The position numbers were made by a program, and so were the translations under genes. From assembly GCF_026125825.1 (NCBI RefSeq), contig NZ_JAHCKK010000045.1, forward strand, positions 1 to 36,693: 36,693 nucleotides of DNA. Reading direction: 5' to 3'. This DNA comes from Hydrogenophaga sp. (GTDB taxonomy: Bacteria; Pseudomonadota; Gammaproteobacteria; Burkholderiales; Burkholderiaceae_C). Each line of letters begins with the position of its first letter. Within the stretch, counting starts at the first letter, position 1. Shown here in pieces: positions 29,936-36,693 of the stretch. The notes under the pieces were generated by a model that searched no databases, had not been told where the DNA came from, and saw only the letters and a program-made list of their open reading frames with translations.

Positions 29936-32338
29936 TCAGAACCGGGCGTTCAGGCTGATCCAGAAGTTGCGGGCCTTGGCCTTGACGTTGTAGTCGTCGC
30001 GGAAGACCGGCTGCTGGCCGCCCACGCAGGTGTTGCCGCTGGTGCAGCTGGTGAAGCTGGTGCTGTAGCTCGTGAAGTCATGGTCCAGCAGGTTGTTGAT
30101 GCGGGCGTTGAGCGTCACGTTCTTGCTGATGCGGTAGCTGCCGCCGAGGTGCAGCATGTTGTAGGGCTTGTAGTACATCGCGCTGTTGGTCAGCGCGTCC
30201 CAGCCGCGGTAGCGGTCGGAGACGGCCTCCAGGTTCAAGAACAGTTCCAGCGAAGGCGTGGCCGACCACGACAGCGCGGCGTTGGCCATGTGCTTGGCGC
30301 TCTCCGACAGCGGTCGGCCGATGGCGGCACCGGTTTTCTGTTCCGAATCGGTGTAGGTGTAGTTGGCGCGCACCGTCCACGTGGGTGAAAGGCGGTAGCG
30401 GCCCGCCAGCTCCAGGCCCTTGAGTTCCGCGCGGCTGATGTTTTGCGTCTGGCTGAAGGACGCGAAGCCCAGGTCGCGCCAGCCCAGCCCGACGTCGGCG
30501 CAGGGCACGCCCGGTGCAGCGCCTTCGCAGTTGGCGATGGTGGGGCCGCCGCTGTCGATCTTGTCCTTGAAGCGGTTCTGGAACACCGTGGCGTTGAAGC
30601 TGTGGCCGTTGGTGCTGTTGAAGTAGGCCGCGAGTTCACCGTTGACGCTGGTCTCGGGCTTGAGGTCGGGATTGCCGACAAAGGGCGATGTGCCCTGGCC
30701 GCCAAAGCCGGTGATCCCCGGGAACAGCTGGCTGGTCTTGGGCGTCTTGTAGCCGGTGCTCACGCCACCCTTGAACGTCCACGAAGGGTTGGCTTCCCAC
30801 ACGCCATAGACGCGCGGGCTGGTCTGCCCGCCGAAGATGTTGTGGTTGTCATGGCGCAAGCCGGTGGTCAGGGTGAAACCGGGACGCAGCTGCCAGTTGC
30901 CCTCGGCGAACACCGAGGTCATTTCATGCTTCTGTACAGTGCCGGGCTGCGGGTTGTTGCCGAACATGCCAAAGGTGCCGTCTTCCATCTCGCCGTCGAT
31001 GTACTGACCGCCCACCACGACCAGGTGGTTGCCCAGCGGGATGTCCAGCTTGCCGTCCAGTGTGTACTGGCGGGTCTCCATCACGCGCGCAGGGCGCGGC
31101 AGGAAGGACTCCAGCGTGGCGCGCTGCGCAGGCGTCATGTTGTTGAGCTTGGCCGTCGCGTTGGCGCCCGGAACGGCGGCCCACAATGCTTGGAGACGGG
31201 TCCGCTCCTCGGGTGAGAACGGCAGGGTCCGGCCCTTGTTGGCCGTGTCCACGTAGGAGAGGGAGATCTCGCTGTTGCCGATGTCCCACTTGCCCTTGTG
31301 CGTCAGCGACCATTGGTCGCGCGTGAACTTCTGCTCGGGCAGGTAGCCCACCTGGGGGGCTGCGAACGTGGCGTTGTTGGAGCGCCAGATGGTGGCGATG
31401 CTGTCCACCGTGCCCAGCGGGAAGCTGCCGTCGGCTTCGGGCCGGTTGTTGTAGGTCTGCCGCGACGTGTCGACATCGAACAGGAACTCATGGCGCGCGC
31501 TGGGTGTGAGCGCCAGGCGCATGCCCAGGCTCTGGTTCTTGTTGTCCACCGTCTTGCCGCCGCCACCGAAGCCCAGGGCGCGCGGGCGCACGGCACCGTT
31601 CGGATACACCACGTCCGCGTACTCGGGGCGCGATGCATCGCGGTCGTACAGGCTGCCGCGCAGCTGCAAGCCCAGCACACCCGGTTGGATCGGGCCCATG
31701 AGGTTGAAGTCGGTGGTCTTGTCGTCGCCGAAGGCGCTGTTGCCCTGGATGGTGAAGGACTGCGTGACCGATCCGGTCCACTGATCGGGGATCTTGCGGG
31801 TGATGATGTTGATCACCCCGCCCAGCGCGTCCGCGCCGTACAGCGTGGACATCGGGCCGCGGATGACTTCGATCCGCTCGATCGTCTCGATCGGCGGGAT
31901 GTGGTTGAACTGGTTGCCCCCAAAGGAGTTGGGGTACAGGTCGCCGTTGTTGTTCTGGCGCTTGCCGTCGATCAGGATCAGTGTGTAGTCAGCGCCCATG
32001 CCCCGGATGCTGATGGTGCCCTGGCCGGTCTTGTCCGTGGTCTCGCCCACGTCCACGCCCTCGATGTCGCGCACGGCATCCAGCAAGGTGGTGTAGGGGC
32101 GCTTCGCCAGGTCTTCGCGCGTGACCACGGAGATGCTCGCGGGGGCGTCTGCGATCTTCTGTTCGACGCCCGAGGCCGAGACGACGACCTCGGACAAAGA
32201 GCCGCCGGCTTGCTGTGCGTGGGCGCTGCCCAGGCTCAGGGCGCACAGGCTGCAGGCCAGGGCCGTGGCTTGCATGGGAAAGTGGTAACCCGACAAAACG
32301 CCGCGCCGGCCAGCCGACGGGGTGGATGCTCTGGACAT
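29936..32338 (-). CDS. TonB-dependent ferric siderophore receptor (FepA/BfeA/CirA-like)
   Basis: An 800-residue outer-membrane receptor. The signal peptide ends around GSAHAQQ, followed by a TonB-box-like LSEVVVSASG. The plug has DAPASISVVTREDLAKRPYTTLLDAVRDIEGVDV, ISIRGMGADYTLILIDGKR, PIETIERIEVIRGPMSTLYGADALGGVINIIT. The barrel ends in the terminal Phe (SLNARF). A disulfide loop (SCTSGNTC) near the C-terminus and NCEGAAPGVPCADVG are visible. The group includes enterobactin and colicin receptors. The ATG at 32338 has AAGGA six bases upstream; the TTG at 32341 is less likely. A Fur-like site lies about 125 bases upstream. Confidence 0.93.
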   Translation of the reverse strand: MSRASTPSAGRRGVLSGYHFPMQATALACSLCALSLGSAHAQQAGGSLSEVVVSASGVEQKIADAPASISVVTREDLAKRPYTTLLDAVRDIEGVDVGETTDKTGQGTISIRGMGADYTLILIDGKRQNNNGDLYPNSFGGNQFNHIPPIETIERIEVIRGPMSTLYGADALGGVINIITRKIPDQWTGSVTQSFTIQGNSAFGDDKTTDFNLMGPIQPGVLGLQLRGSLYDRDASRPEYADVVYPNGAVRPRALGFGGGGKTVDNKNQSLGMRLALTPSARHEFLFDVDTSRQTYNNRPEADGSFPLGTVDSIATIWRSNNATFAAPQVGYLPEQKFTRDQWSLTHKGKWDIGNSEISLSYVDTANKGRTLPFSPEERTRLQALWAAVPGANATAKLNNMTPAQRATLESFLPRPARVMETRQYTLDGKLDIPLGNHLVVVGGQYIDGEMEDGTFGMFGNNPQPGTVQKHEMTSVFAEGNWQLRPGFTLTTGLRHDNHNIFGGQTSPRVYGVWEANPSWTFKGGVSTGYKTPKTSQLFPGITGFGGQGTSPFVGNPDLKPETSVNGELAAYFNSTNGHSFNATVFQNRFKDKIDSGGPTIANCEGAAPGVPCADVGLGWRDLGFASFSQTQNISRAELKGLELAGRYRLSPTWTVRANYTYTDSEQKTGAAIGRPLSESAKHMANAALSWSATPSLELFLNLEAVSDRYRGWDALTNSAMYYKPYNMLHLGGSYRISKNVTLNARINNLLDHDFTSYSTSFTSCTSGNTCVGGQQPVFRDDYNVKAKARNFWISLNARF

Positions 32339-32459
32339 CAAAAATCCTTACGTATGCATGCGTTGATGGAGTTGGCTGGCATGCATCCACTCGGTGTCGC
32401 GCGCATCGCACAGGGCAAGGGCAGGGAGGGGCGGGCTGGCTACTTTTCTTATTATTACA

Positions 32460-32478
32460 AATGAAAACCATTCTTGTT
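32460..32478 (-). promoter_or_regulatory. Fur-box-like site upstream of the FepA-like receptor
   Basis: AATGAAAACCATTCTTGTT matches 15 of 19 positions of the AATGAGAATCATTCTCATT form of the Fur box. It lies about 122 bases upstream of the receptor start on the minus strand. It is in the 429-base intergenic region (32339-32767) shared with ahpC, which holds no gene that I can support. Confidence 0.65.
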
Positions 32479-32662
32479 AAGTTTTCGATAATTTTTTTGT
32501 GATAGCTGATGGAAATCTGGTCGGAAATCCTCCGTCAGGAGCGCGGTTTGCCCGCTCAAATCGCACCTCAACGGCGGTGTCGCCAGATTGTGGTAAACAC
32601 GAATCGCCCGCATCGGGCGAGTTGCTGCACGGCAACAAGAAAAGCTATCGGGTGCATAAACA

Positions 32663-32685
32663 CTATCAATCCTGAAGATTGGTAG
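32663..32685 (+). promoter_or_regulatory. Imperfect inverted repeat in the ahpC promoter region
   Basis: CTATCAATC and GATTGGTAG (8 of 9 complementary) are separated by five bases, about 83 bases upstream of the ahpC ATG. The surroundings are unusually AT-rich for this window, with repeated CTAT tetramers (32645, 32663, 32693). An OxyR-type operator is plausible for ahpC. The 11-base spacing of ATAG/CTAT elements expected for OxyR is only partly met, so the regulator is unassigned. Confidence 0.35.
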
Positions 32686-32767
32686 TTATTTGCTATCATT
32701 CGTCCCAAGGCGATTCGGAAAACCCTTTCTGGTCGCTCCCTCTTTTCAACCCAACCCAAGGAAAACC

Positions 32768-33331
32768 ATGTCCCTGATCAATACCACCGTCCAGCCTTTC
32801 AAGACCACGGCCTTCCTGAACGGCAAGTTCATTGATGTGAGCGACGAGACGCTGAAGGGCAAGTGGTCGGTGCTGATCTTCATGCCCGCGGCCTTCACCT
32901 TCAACTGCCCGACCGAAGTGGAAGACGCGGCAGAGAACTACGCCGAGTTCCAGAAGGCCGGCGCCGAGGTCTACATCGTCACGACCGACACGCACTTCTC
33001 GCACAAGGTGTGGCACGAAACCTCGCCCGCCGTGGGCAAGGCGAAGTTCCCGCTGGTGGGCGACCCGACCCACGTGCTGACCAACGCTTTTGGCGTTCAC
33101 ATCCCCGAAGAAGGCTTGGCGCTGCGTGGCACCTTCATCATCAACCCCGAAGGCACGATCAAGACCGCCGAGATCCACTCCAACGAGATTGCCCGCGACG
33201 TGAAGGAAACGCTGCGCAAGCTCAAGGCCGCCCAGTACACCGCCGCCCACCCTGGTGAAGTGTGCCCGGCCAAGTGGAACGAAGGCGCCAAGACCATCGC
33301 GCCCTCGCTGGACCTGGTCGGCAAGATCTGA
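32768..33331 (+). CDS. ahpC: Alkyl hydroperoxide reductase subunit C (peroxiredoxin)
   Basis: A 187-residue typical 2-Cys peroxiredoxin that reduces H2O2, organic hydroperoxides and peroxynitrite in the cytoplasm. The peroxidatic cysteine is C47 in FMPAAFTFNCPTE (most family members have FTFVCPTE; here Asn precedes the Cys). The resolving cysteine is C166 in HPGEVCPAKW. The C-terminal tail, like other AhpC, ends near LVGKI. The ATG at 32768 gives MSLINTTVQPF. It is followed by ahpF after a 149-base gap containing a hairpin. It protects against iron-driven oxidative stress, fitting its place beside iron-uptake genes. Confidence 0.97.
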   Translation: MSLINTTVQPFKTTAFLNGKFIDVSDETLKGKWSVLIFMPAAFTFNCPTEVEDAAENYAEFQKAGAEVYIVTTDTHFSHKVWHETSPAVGKAKFPLVGDPTHVLTNAFGVHIPEEGLALRGTFIINPEGTIKTAEIHSNEIARDVKETLRKLKAAQYTAAHPGEVCPAKWNEGAKTIAPSLDLVGKI

Positions 33332-33382
33332 TCCACCGTTCAACCTGAGATGAGGCGCTGCCTCACCGGTTGCACATCGAAG

Positions 33383-33411
33383 AACCCGCGGGCCCAGAAG
33401 GCCCGCCGGGT
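33383..33411 (+). other. GC-rich hairpin in the ahpC-ahpF spacer
   Basis: ACCCGCGGGCC and GGCCCGCCGGGT pair with one bulge around a CAGAA loop. There is no T tract. It lies about 52 bases after the ahpC stop and about 70 before ahpF. It may stabilise ahpC mRNA or attenuate ahpF, giving more AhpC than AhpF. Confidence 0.45.
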
Positions 33412-33480
33412 GGACCCCTGGCCGCCTTTCAATCCATGAGGAGGCCGGTTCTCAAAGTCGCTTGATAAAGGAAATACGAC

Positions 33481-35070
33481 ATGTTGGACGACACCCTCAA
33501 GGCTCAACTCGGCGCTTATCTGGAGCGCGTGACCCAACCTTTCGAGATCGTCGCCTCCTTGAGCGACTCTGAGAGCTCCCGGGAAATGCTTGACCTGCTG
33601 CAGACCATCCAGGCGCTGCGCAGCGACAAGATCACCCTGAAGACAGACGGCCAGGACGCCCGCCGGCCTTCTTTCACCCTGCGGCGCACCGGCAGCGAGA
33701 CTTCGCTGCGCTTCGCCGGCCTGCCACTGGGCCACGAGTTCACGTCGCTGGTGCTGGCGCTGCTGTGGACCGGCGGTCATCCGCCCAAGGTTGAGCCGGA
33801 TGTGCTCGAACAGATCCAGGCGCTGGACGGTGACTTCAATTTCGAGGTCTACATGTCACTGACCTGCCACAACTGTCCGGACGTGGTGCAGGCGCTGAGC
33901 CTGATGGCGATCCAGAACCCGAAGATCAAGACCACGGTCATCGAAGGCGGCGCCTTCCAGGACGAGGTGACGGCGCGCGAGATCATGGCCGTGCCCATCG
34001 TCTTCCTCAATGGCCAGGTGTTCGGCTCAGGCCGCATGACGGTGGAAGAGATCGTCGGCAAGCTCGACGTGAACGCCGATGCGCGCGAAGCCGCGAAGCT
34101 CAATGCCAAGGACCCGTTCGATGTGTTGATCGTCGGTGGTGGCCCCGCTGGCGCGGCCGCGGCGGTGTATGCCGCCCGCAAGGGCATCCGCGTGGGCGTG
34201 GCGGCCGAGCGTTTCGGCGGCCAGGTCAATGACACGATGGCGATCGAAAACTACATCAGCGTGCTCGAAACCGACGGCCCGAAGTTCGCTGCGGCGCTTG
34301 AAGCGCAGGTGCGCCACTACGACGTCGACATCATGAACCTGCAGCGCGCCGACAAGCTGATCCCCGCGAGCGAGCCCAATGGCCTGGTGCAGGTGCGCAT
34401 GGCCAACGGCGCGACGCTGAGCGCACGCAGCGTGATCCTGTCCACCGGTGCACGCTGGCGCAATGTCAACGTCCCCGGCGAGGCGGAGTACCGCAACAAG
34501 GGCGTGGCGTATTGCCCGCACTGCGACGGCCCGCTGTTCAAGGGCAAGCGCGTGGCGGTGATTGGTGGCGGCAACTCCGGCGTCGAGGCCGCGATCGACC
34601 TGGCCGGCATCGTGCAGCATGTGACGCTGATCGAGTTTGCCGATGCCCTCAAGGCCGATGCGGTGCTGGTGAGCAAACTCAAGAGCCTGCCCAACGTGGA
34701 CATCCACGTGAACGCGCAGACCACCGAGATCACCGGCGCTGACGGAAAGGTCAATGGCTTGAGCTACAAGGACCGCGTGAGTGGCGACGTGCAGCACGTC
34801 GAGCTCGAGGGCGTGTTCGTGCAAATCGGCCTGGTGCCCAACACCGAGTTCCTCAAGGGCACGGTGGAGCTGAGCCGCTTTGGTGAAATCGTGGTGGACG
34901 CCAAGGGCCACACCAGCGTGCCGGGCGTGTTCGCGGCGGGCGATGCGACGACGGTGCCGTACAAGCAGATCGTGATTGCGGCGGGCGAGGGCTCGAAGGC
35001 CGCGCTCAGCGCCTTCGACCACCTGATCCGCCAGCCGGTGGCGGCCCCTGCCGAGGCCGTCGCGGCCTGA
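33481..35070 (+). CDS. ahpF: Alkyl hydroperoxide reductase subunit F
   Basis: A 529-residue flavoprotein that reduces AhpC using NAD(P)H. The N-terminal double thioredoxin-fold domain has CHNC at C129/C132. FAD-binding is [18 protein letters not shown] (218-235), the active disulfide is YCPHC (C345/C348), NAD(P) binding is [17 protein letters not shown], and the second FAD motif is [34 protein letters not shown]. Length and layout are canonical. It is downstream of ahpC on the same strand and ends in a perfect hairpin. Co-transcription with ahpC is likely. Confidence 0.97.
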   Translation: MLDDTLKAQLGAYLERVTQPFEIVASLSDSESSREMLDLLQTIQALRSDKITLKTDGQDARRPSFTLRRTGSETSLRFAGLPLGHEFTSLVLALLWTGGHPPKVEPDVLEQIQALDGDFNFEVYMSLTCHNCPDVVQALSLMAIQNPKIKTTVIEGGAFQDEVTAREIMAVPIVFLNGQVFGSGRMTVEEIVGKLDVNADAREAAKLNAKDPFDVLIVGGGPAGAAAAVYAARKGIRVGVAAERFGGQVNDTMAIENYISVLETDGPKFAAALEAQVRHYDVDIMNLQRADKLIPASEPNGLVQVRMANGATLSARSVILSTGARWRNVNVPGEAEYRNKGVAYCPHCDGPLFKGKRVAVIGGGNSGVEAAIDLAGIVQHVTLIEFADALKADAVLVSKLKSLPNVDIHVNAQTTEITGADGKVNGLSYKDRVSGDVQHVELEGVFVQIGLVPNTEFLKGTVELSRFGEIVVDAKGHTSVPGVFAAGDATTVPYKQIVIAAGEGSKAALSAFDHLIRQPVAAPAEAVAA

Positions 35071-35078
35071 TACCACCC

Positions 35079-35111
35079 AGCCGGTGCCGAGGCGACGCCT
35101 CGGCACCGGCT
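35079..35111 (+). terminator. Perfect 15-bp hairpin after ahpF
   Basis: AGCCGGTGCCGAGGC and GCCTCGGCACCGGCT pair exactly around GAC, eight bases after the ahpF stop. The downstream sequence is TGTGCTTGTGCTTG, with interrupted Ts. It lies between converging ahpF and symporter genes, so it probably serves both strands. Confidence 0.65.
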
Positions 35112-35125
35112 TGTGCTTGTGCTTG

Positions 35126-36693
35126 TCAGTGCGCGGCGGCGGCGGCCGCGCCGATGCCGGTCTCCGAGCGCACTTGCTGGGCCAGGAAGCCAGCGCGATC
35201 CACCCGTGCGCGCTCGCTCTTGTCCAGCACCGAGAACAGCCAGATGCCCAGGAAGCCGATCGTCATCGAGAACAGCGCAGGCGAGGTGTACGGGAACAGC
35301 GCCGACCCTTTGGGATTGCCCAGCGTGGCCTCCCACACCGAGGGCGAGACCACGGTGAGGGCCACCGAAGACACCAGGCCCAGGAAGCCACCGATGACCG
35401 CGCCCTTGGTGGTGCAGTCCTTCCACAGCACGCTCATGAAGAGCACGGGGAAGTTGGCCGAGGCCGCGATGGCGAAGGCCAGCGAAACCATGAAGGCGAT
35501 GTTCTGCTTCTCGAAGGCAATGCCCAGCACCACCGCGACGATGCCCAGGCACACCGTGGTGATCTTGGACACCCGCAACTCTGCGGCCGAGTCGGCTTTG
35601 CCCTTCTTCAGCACGGTGGCGTAGAGGTCGTGCGACACGGCCGAGGCGCCCGAGAGCGTGAGGCCGGCCACCACGGCCAGGATGGTCGCGAAAGCCACGG
35701 CCGAGATGAAGCCAAGGAACACGTTGCCACCCACGGCGTTGGCGAGGTGAACGGCCGCCATGTTGTTGCCGCCGAGCAGCCCGCCCTTGGCATCGAGGAA
35801 CTGCGGGTTGGTCAGCACGAAGGTGATGGCGCCGAAGCCGATGATGAAGGTCAGCAGGTAGAAGTAGCCGATCCAGCCGGTGGCCCACATCACGGACTTG
35901 CGCGCTTCCTTGGCGCTGGGCACGGTGAAGAAGCGCATCAGGATGTGAGGCAGGCCGGCGGTGCCAAACATCAGCGCCATGCCGAAGCTGATGGCCGAGA
36001 TCGGGTCCTTGACGAAGTTGCCTGGCCCCATGATGGACTGCCCGATGGAGGCCGCCGCCTCGGCGACCTTGCCGTCCTTGAGCGCGAGTTCGGTCTTGAT
36101 CTTCACGGCACCGGCGAACATGGCTTCGGGGCTGAAGCCGAAGTGCAGCAGCACCATGAAGGCCATGAAAGACGCGCCGCCCAGCAGCAGGCAGGCCTTG
36201 ATGATCTGCACCCAGGTGGTGGCTGTCATGCCGCCGAAGAGCACGTAGATCATCATCAGCGCGCCGACGATGACCACCGCGATCCAGTATTCCAGGCCGA
36301 ACAGCAGCTTGATCAGCTGCCCCGCGCCGACCATCTGGGCGATCAGGTAGAAGGCGACCACCACCAGGGTGCCCGAGGCCGCGAAGATGCGGATCGGTGC
36401 CTGCTGGAAGCGGAATGCCGCCACGTCGGCAAAGGTGAACTTGCCCAGGTTGCGCAGGCGTTCGGCCATCAGGAACAGGATGATCGGCCAGCCGACGAAG
36501 AAGGACAGCATGTAGATGTAGGCATCCACACCCTGCGCGTACATCATCGCGGTGAGACCGAGCAGCGTGGCGGCGGACATGTAGTCGCCGGCGATCGCGA
36601 GGCCGTTCTGGAAGCCGGTGATGCCGCCGCCGGCGGTGTAGAAGTCGGCGGTCGACTTGGTGCGGCTGGCGGCCCAGTAGGTGATGCCCAGGG
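35126..36693 (-). CDS. actP: Solute:Na+ symporter, ActP-type cation/acetate symporter (5'-partial)
   Basis: At least 522 residues of a sodium:solute symporter, with the N-terminus outside the window. The frame continues through the right edge; the translated upstream part includes [40 protein letters not shown], typical of ActP-like transporters. More than ten hydrophobic helices follow, including [73 protein letters not shown] and [22 protein letters not shown]. The tail is Ala-rich. The likely substrate is acetate or a related short acid, but other monocarboxylates are possible. An internal ATG at 36580 is not the true start, because the conserved TADFYTAGG region lies upstream of it. Confidence 0.92.
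   Translation of the reverse strand, partial: LGITYWAASRTKSTADFYTAGGGITGFQNGLAIAGDYMSAATLLGLTAMMYAQGVDAYIYMLSFFVGWPIILFLMAERLRNLGKFTFADVAAFRFQQAPIRIFAASGTLVVVAFYLIAQMVGAGQLIKLLFGLEYWIAVVIVGALMMIYVLFGGMTATTWVQIIKACLLLGGASFMAFMVLLHFGFSPEAMFAGAVKIKTELALKDGKVAEAAASIGQSIMGPGNFVKDPISAISFGMALMFGTAGLPHILMRFFTVPSAKEARKSVMWATGWIGYFYLLTFIIGFGAITFVLTNPQFLDAKGGLLGGNNMAAVHLANAVGGNVFLGFISAVAFATILAVVAGLTLSGASAVSHDLYATVLKKGKADSAAELRVSKITTVCLGIVAVVLGIAFEKQNIAFMVSLAFAIAASANFPVLFMSVLWKDCTTKGAVIGGFLGLVSSVALTVVSPSVWEATLGNPKGSALFPYTSPALFSMTIGFLGIWLFSVLDKSERARVDRAGFLAQQVRSETGIGAAAAAAH

Noticed and set aside
32645-32696. Full OxyR operator upstream of ahpC
   Set aside because: Several CTAT/ATAA/ATTG tetramers occur, but the complete ATAG-N7-CTAT-N7-ATAG-N7-CTAT spacing is not met. 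Only the inverted repeat is reported, at low confidence.
36469-36580. ATG at 36580 as the start of the symporter
   Set aside because: The same frame upstream to the window edge encodes the conserved [10 protein letters not shown] segment of ActP-like proteins, so the gene is cut by the window.
1-36693. Mobile elements, CRISPR, tRNA or rRNA genes
   Set aside because: No transposase, integrase, terminal repeats, regularly spaced repeats or tRNA/rRNA-like sequence was recognised. The only repeats are inside the macA-like and tonB coding regions.

Overview
The window is high-GC, gene-dense Gram-negative chromosome with long antisense shadow ORFs. The gene families suggest a betaproteobacterium of the Burkholderiales, probably Comamonadaceae (Hydrogenophaga/Acidovorax-like). 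That placement is inferred from protein character and gene order, not from a database search. There are about 30 protein genes. I see no rRNA, tRNA, CRISPR array, insertion sequence or phage gene.

Layout. (1) 1-5.9 kb, housekeeping: pcm, nlpD, a PolB-type 3'-5' exonuclease, rlmD, a small lipoprotein, a Bax-inhibitor-1 membrane protein and a GlcG/HbpS protein. (2) 6.0-8.4 kb, minus strand: a Fur-box-led operon encoding a 26-residue membrane peptide, TonB, ExbB, ExbD and HemP. (3) 8.4-9.5 kb: an FMN-dependent alpha-hydroxy-acid oxidase/dehydrogenase. (4) 9.6-14.2 kb, plus strand: a six-gene Fur-box-led operon with a small periplasmic protein, a DUF6162-like protein, a metal-binding SBP, an ABC ATPase, a permease and a second, degenerate SBP. 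It resembles the FpvJ/K-CDEF part of the Pseudomonas ferripyoverdine-processing system. (5) 14.3-22.0 kb: an OmpR/BaeSR-type two-component system divergent from a MacA-MacB-TolC-like tripartite efflux operon. (6) 22.0-26.7 kb, plus strand: a Fur-box-led operon PepSY / DUF2271 / DUF4198 / ApbE / membrane-anchored flavodoxin reductase. (7) 26.7-32.3 kb, minus strand: PiuC dioxygenase and two TonB-dependent siderophore receptors (Fiu/PiuA-like and FepA/BfeA-like), each receptor with its own Fur-like box. (8) 32.7-35.1 kb: ahpC-ahpF. (9) 35.1 kb to the end: an ActP-type solute:Na+ symporter, cut by the window edge.

How it fits together. From 6 to 32 kb the window is largely an iron-acquisition region. 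Two outer-membrane receptors are powered by TonB-ExbBD, and a periplasmic ABC system with two SBPs could handle released metal. The most interesting part is the PepSY-DUF2271-DUF4198-ApbE-flavoreductase operon. The DUF2271 protein carries an S-G-A-T sequence of the kind that ApbE enzymes modify with FMN, and an ApbE is encoded two genes downstream. I infer a Fur-controlled electron path from cytoplasmic NAD(P)H through the membrane to a covalent-FMN periplasmic protein that reduces ferric siderophore. Iron(II) could then be captured by the two-SBP ABC transporter. The tail of the DUF4198 gene looks disturbed by several compensating indels, which may be sequence errors.
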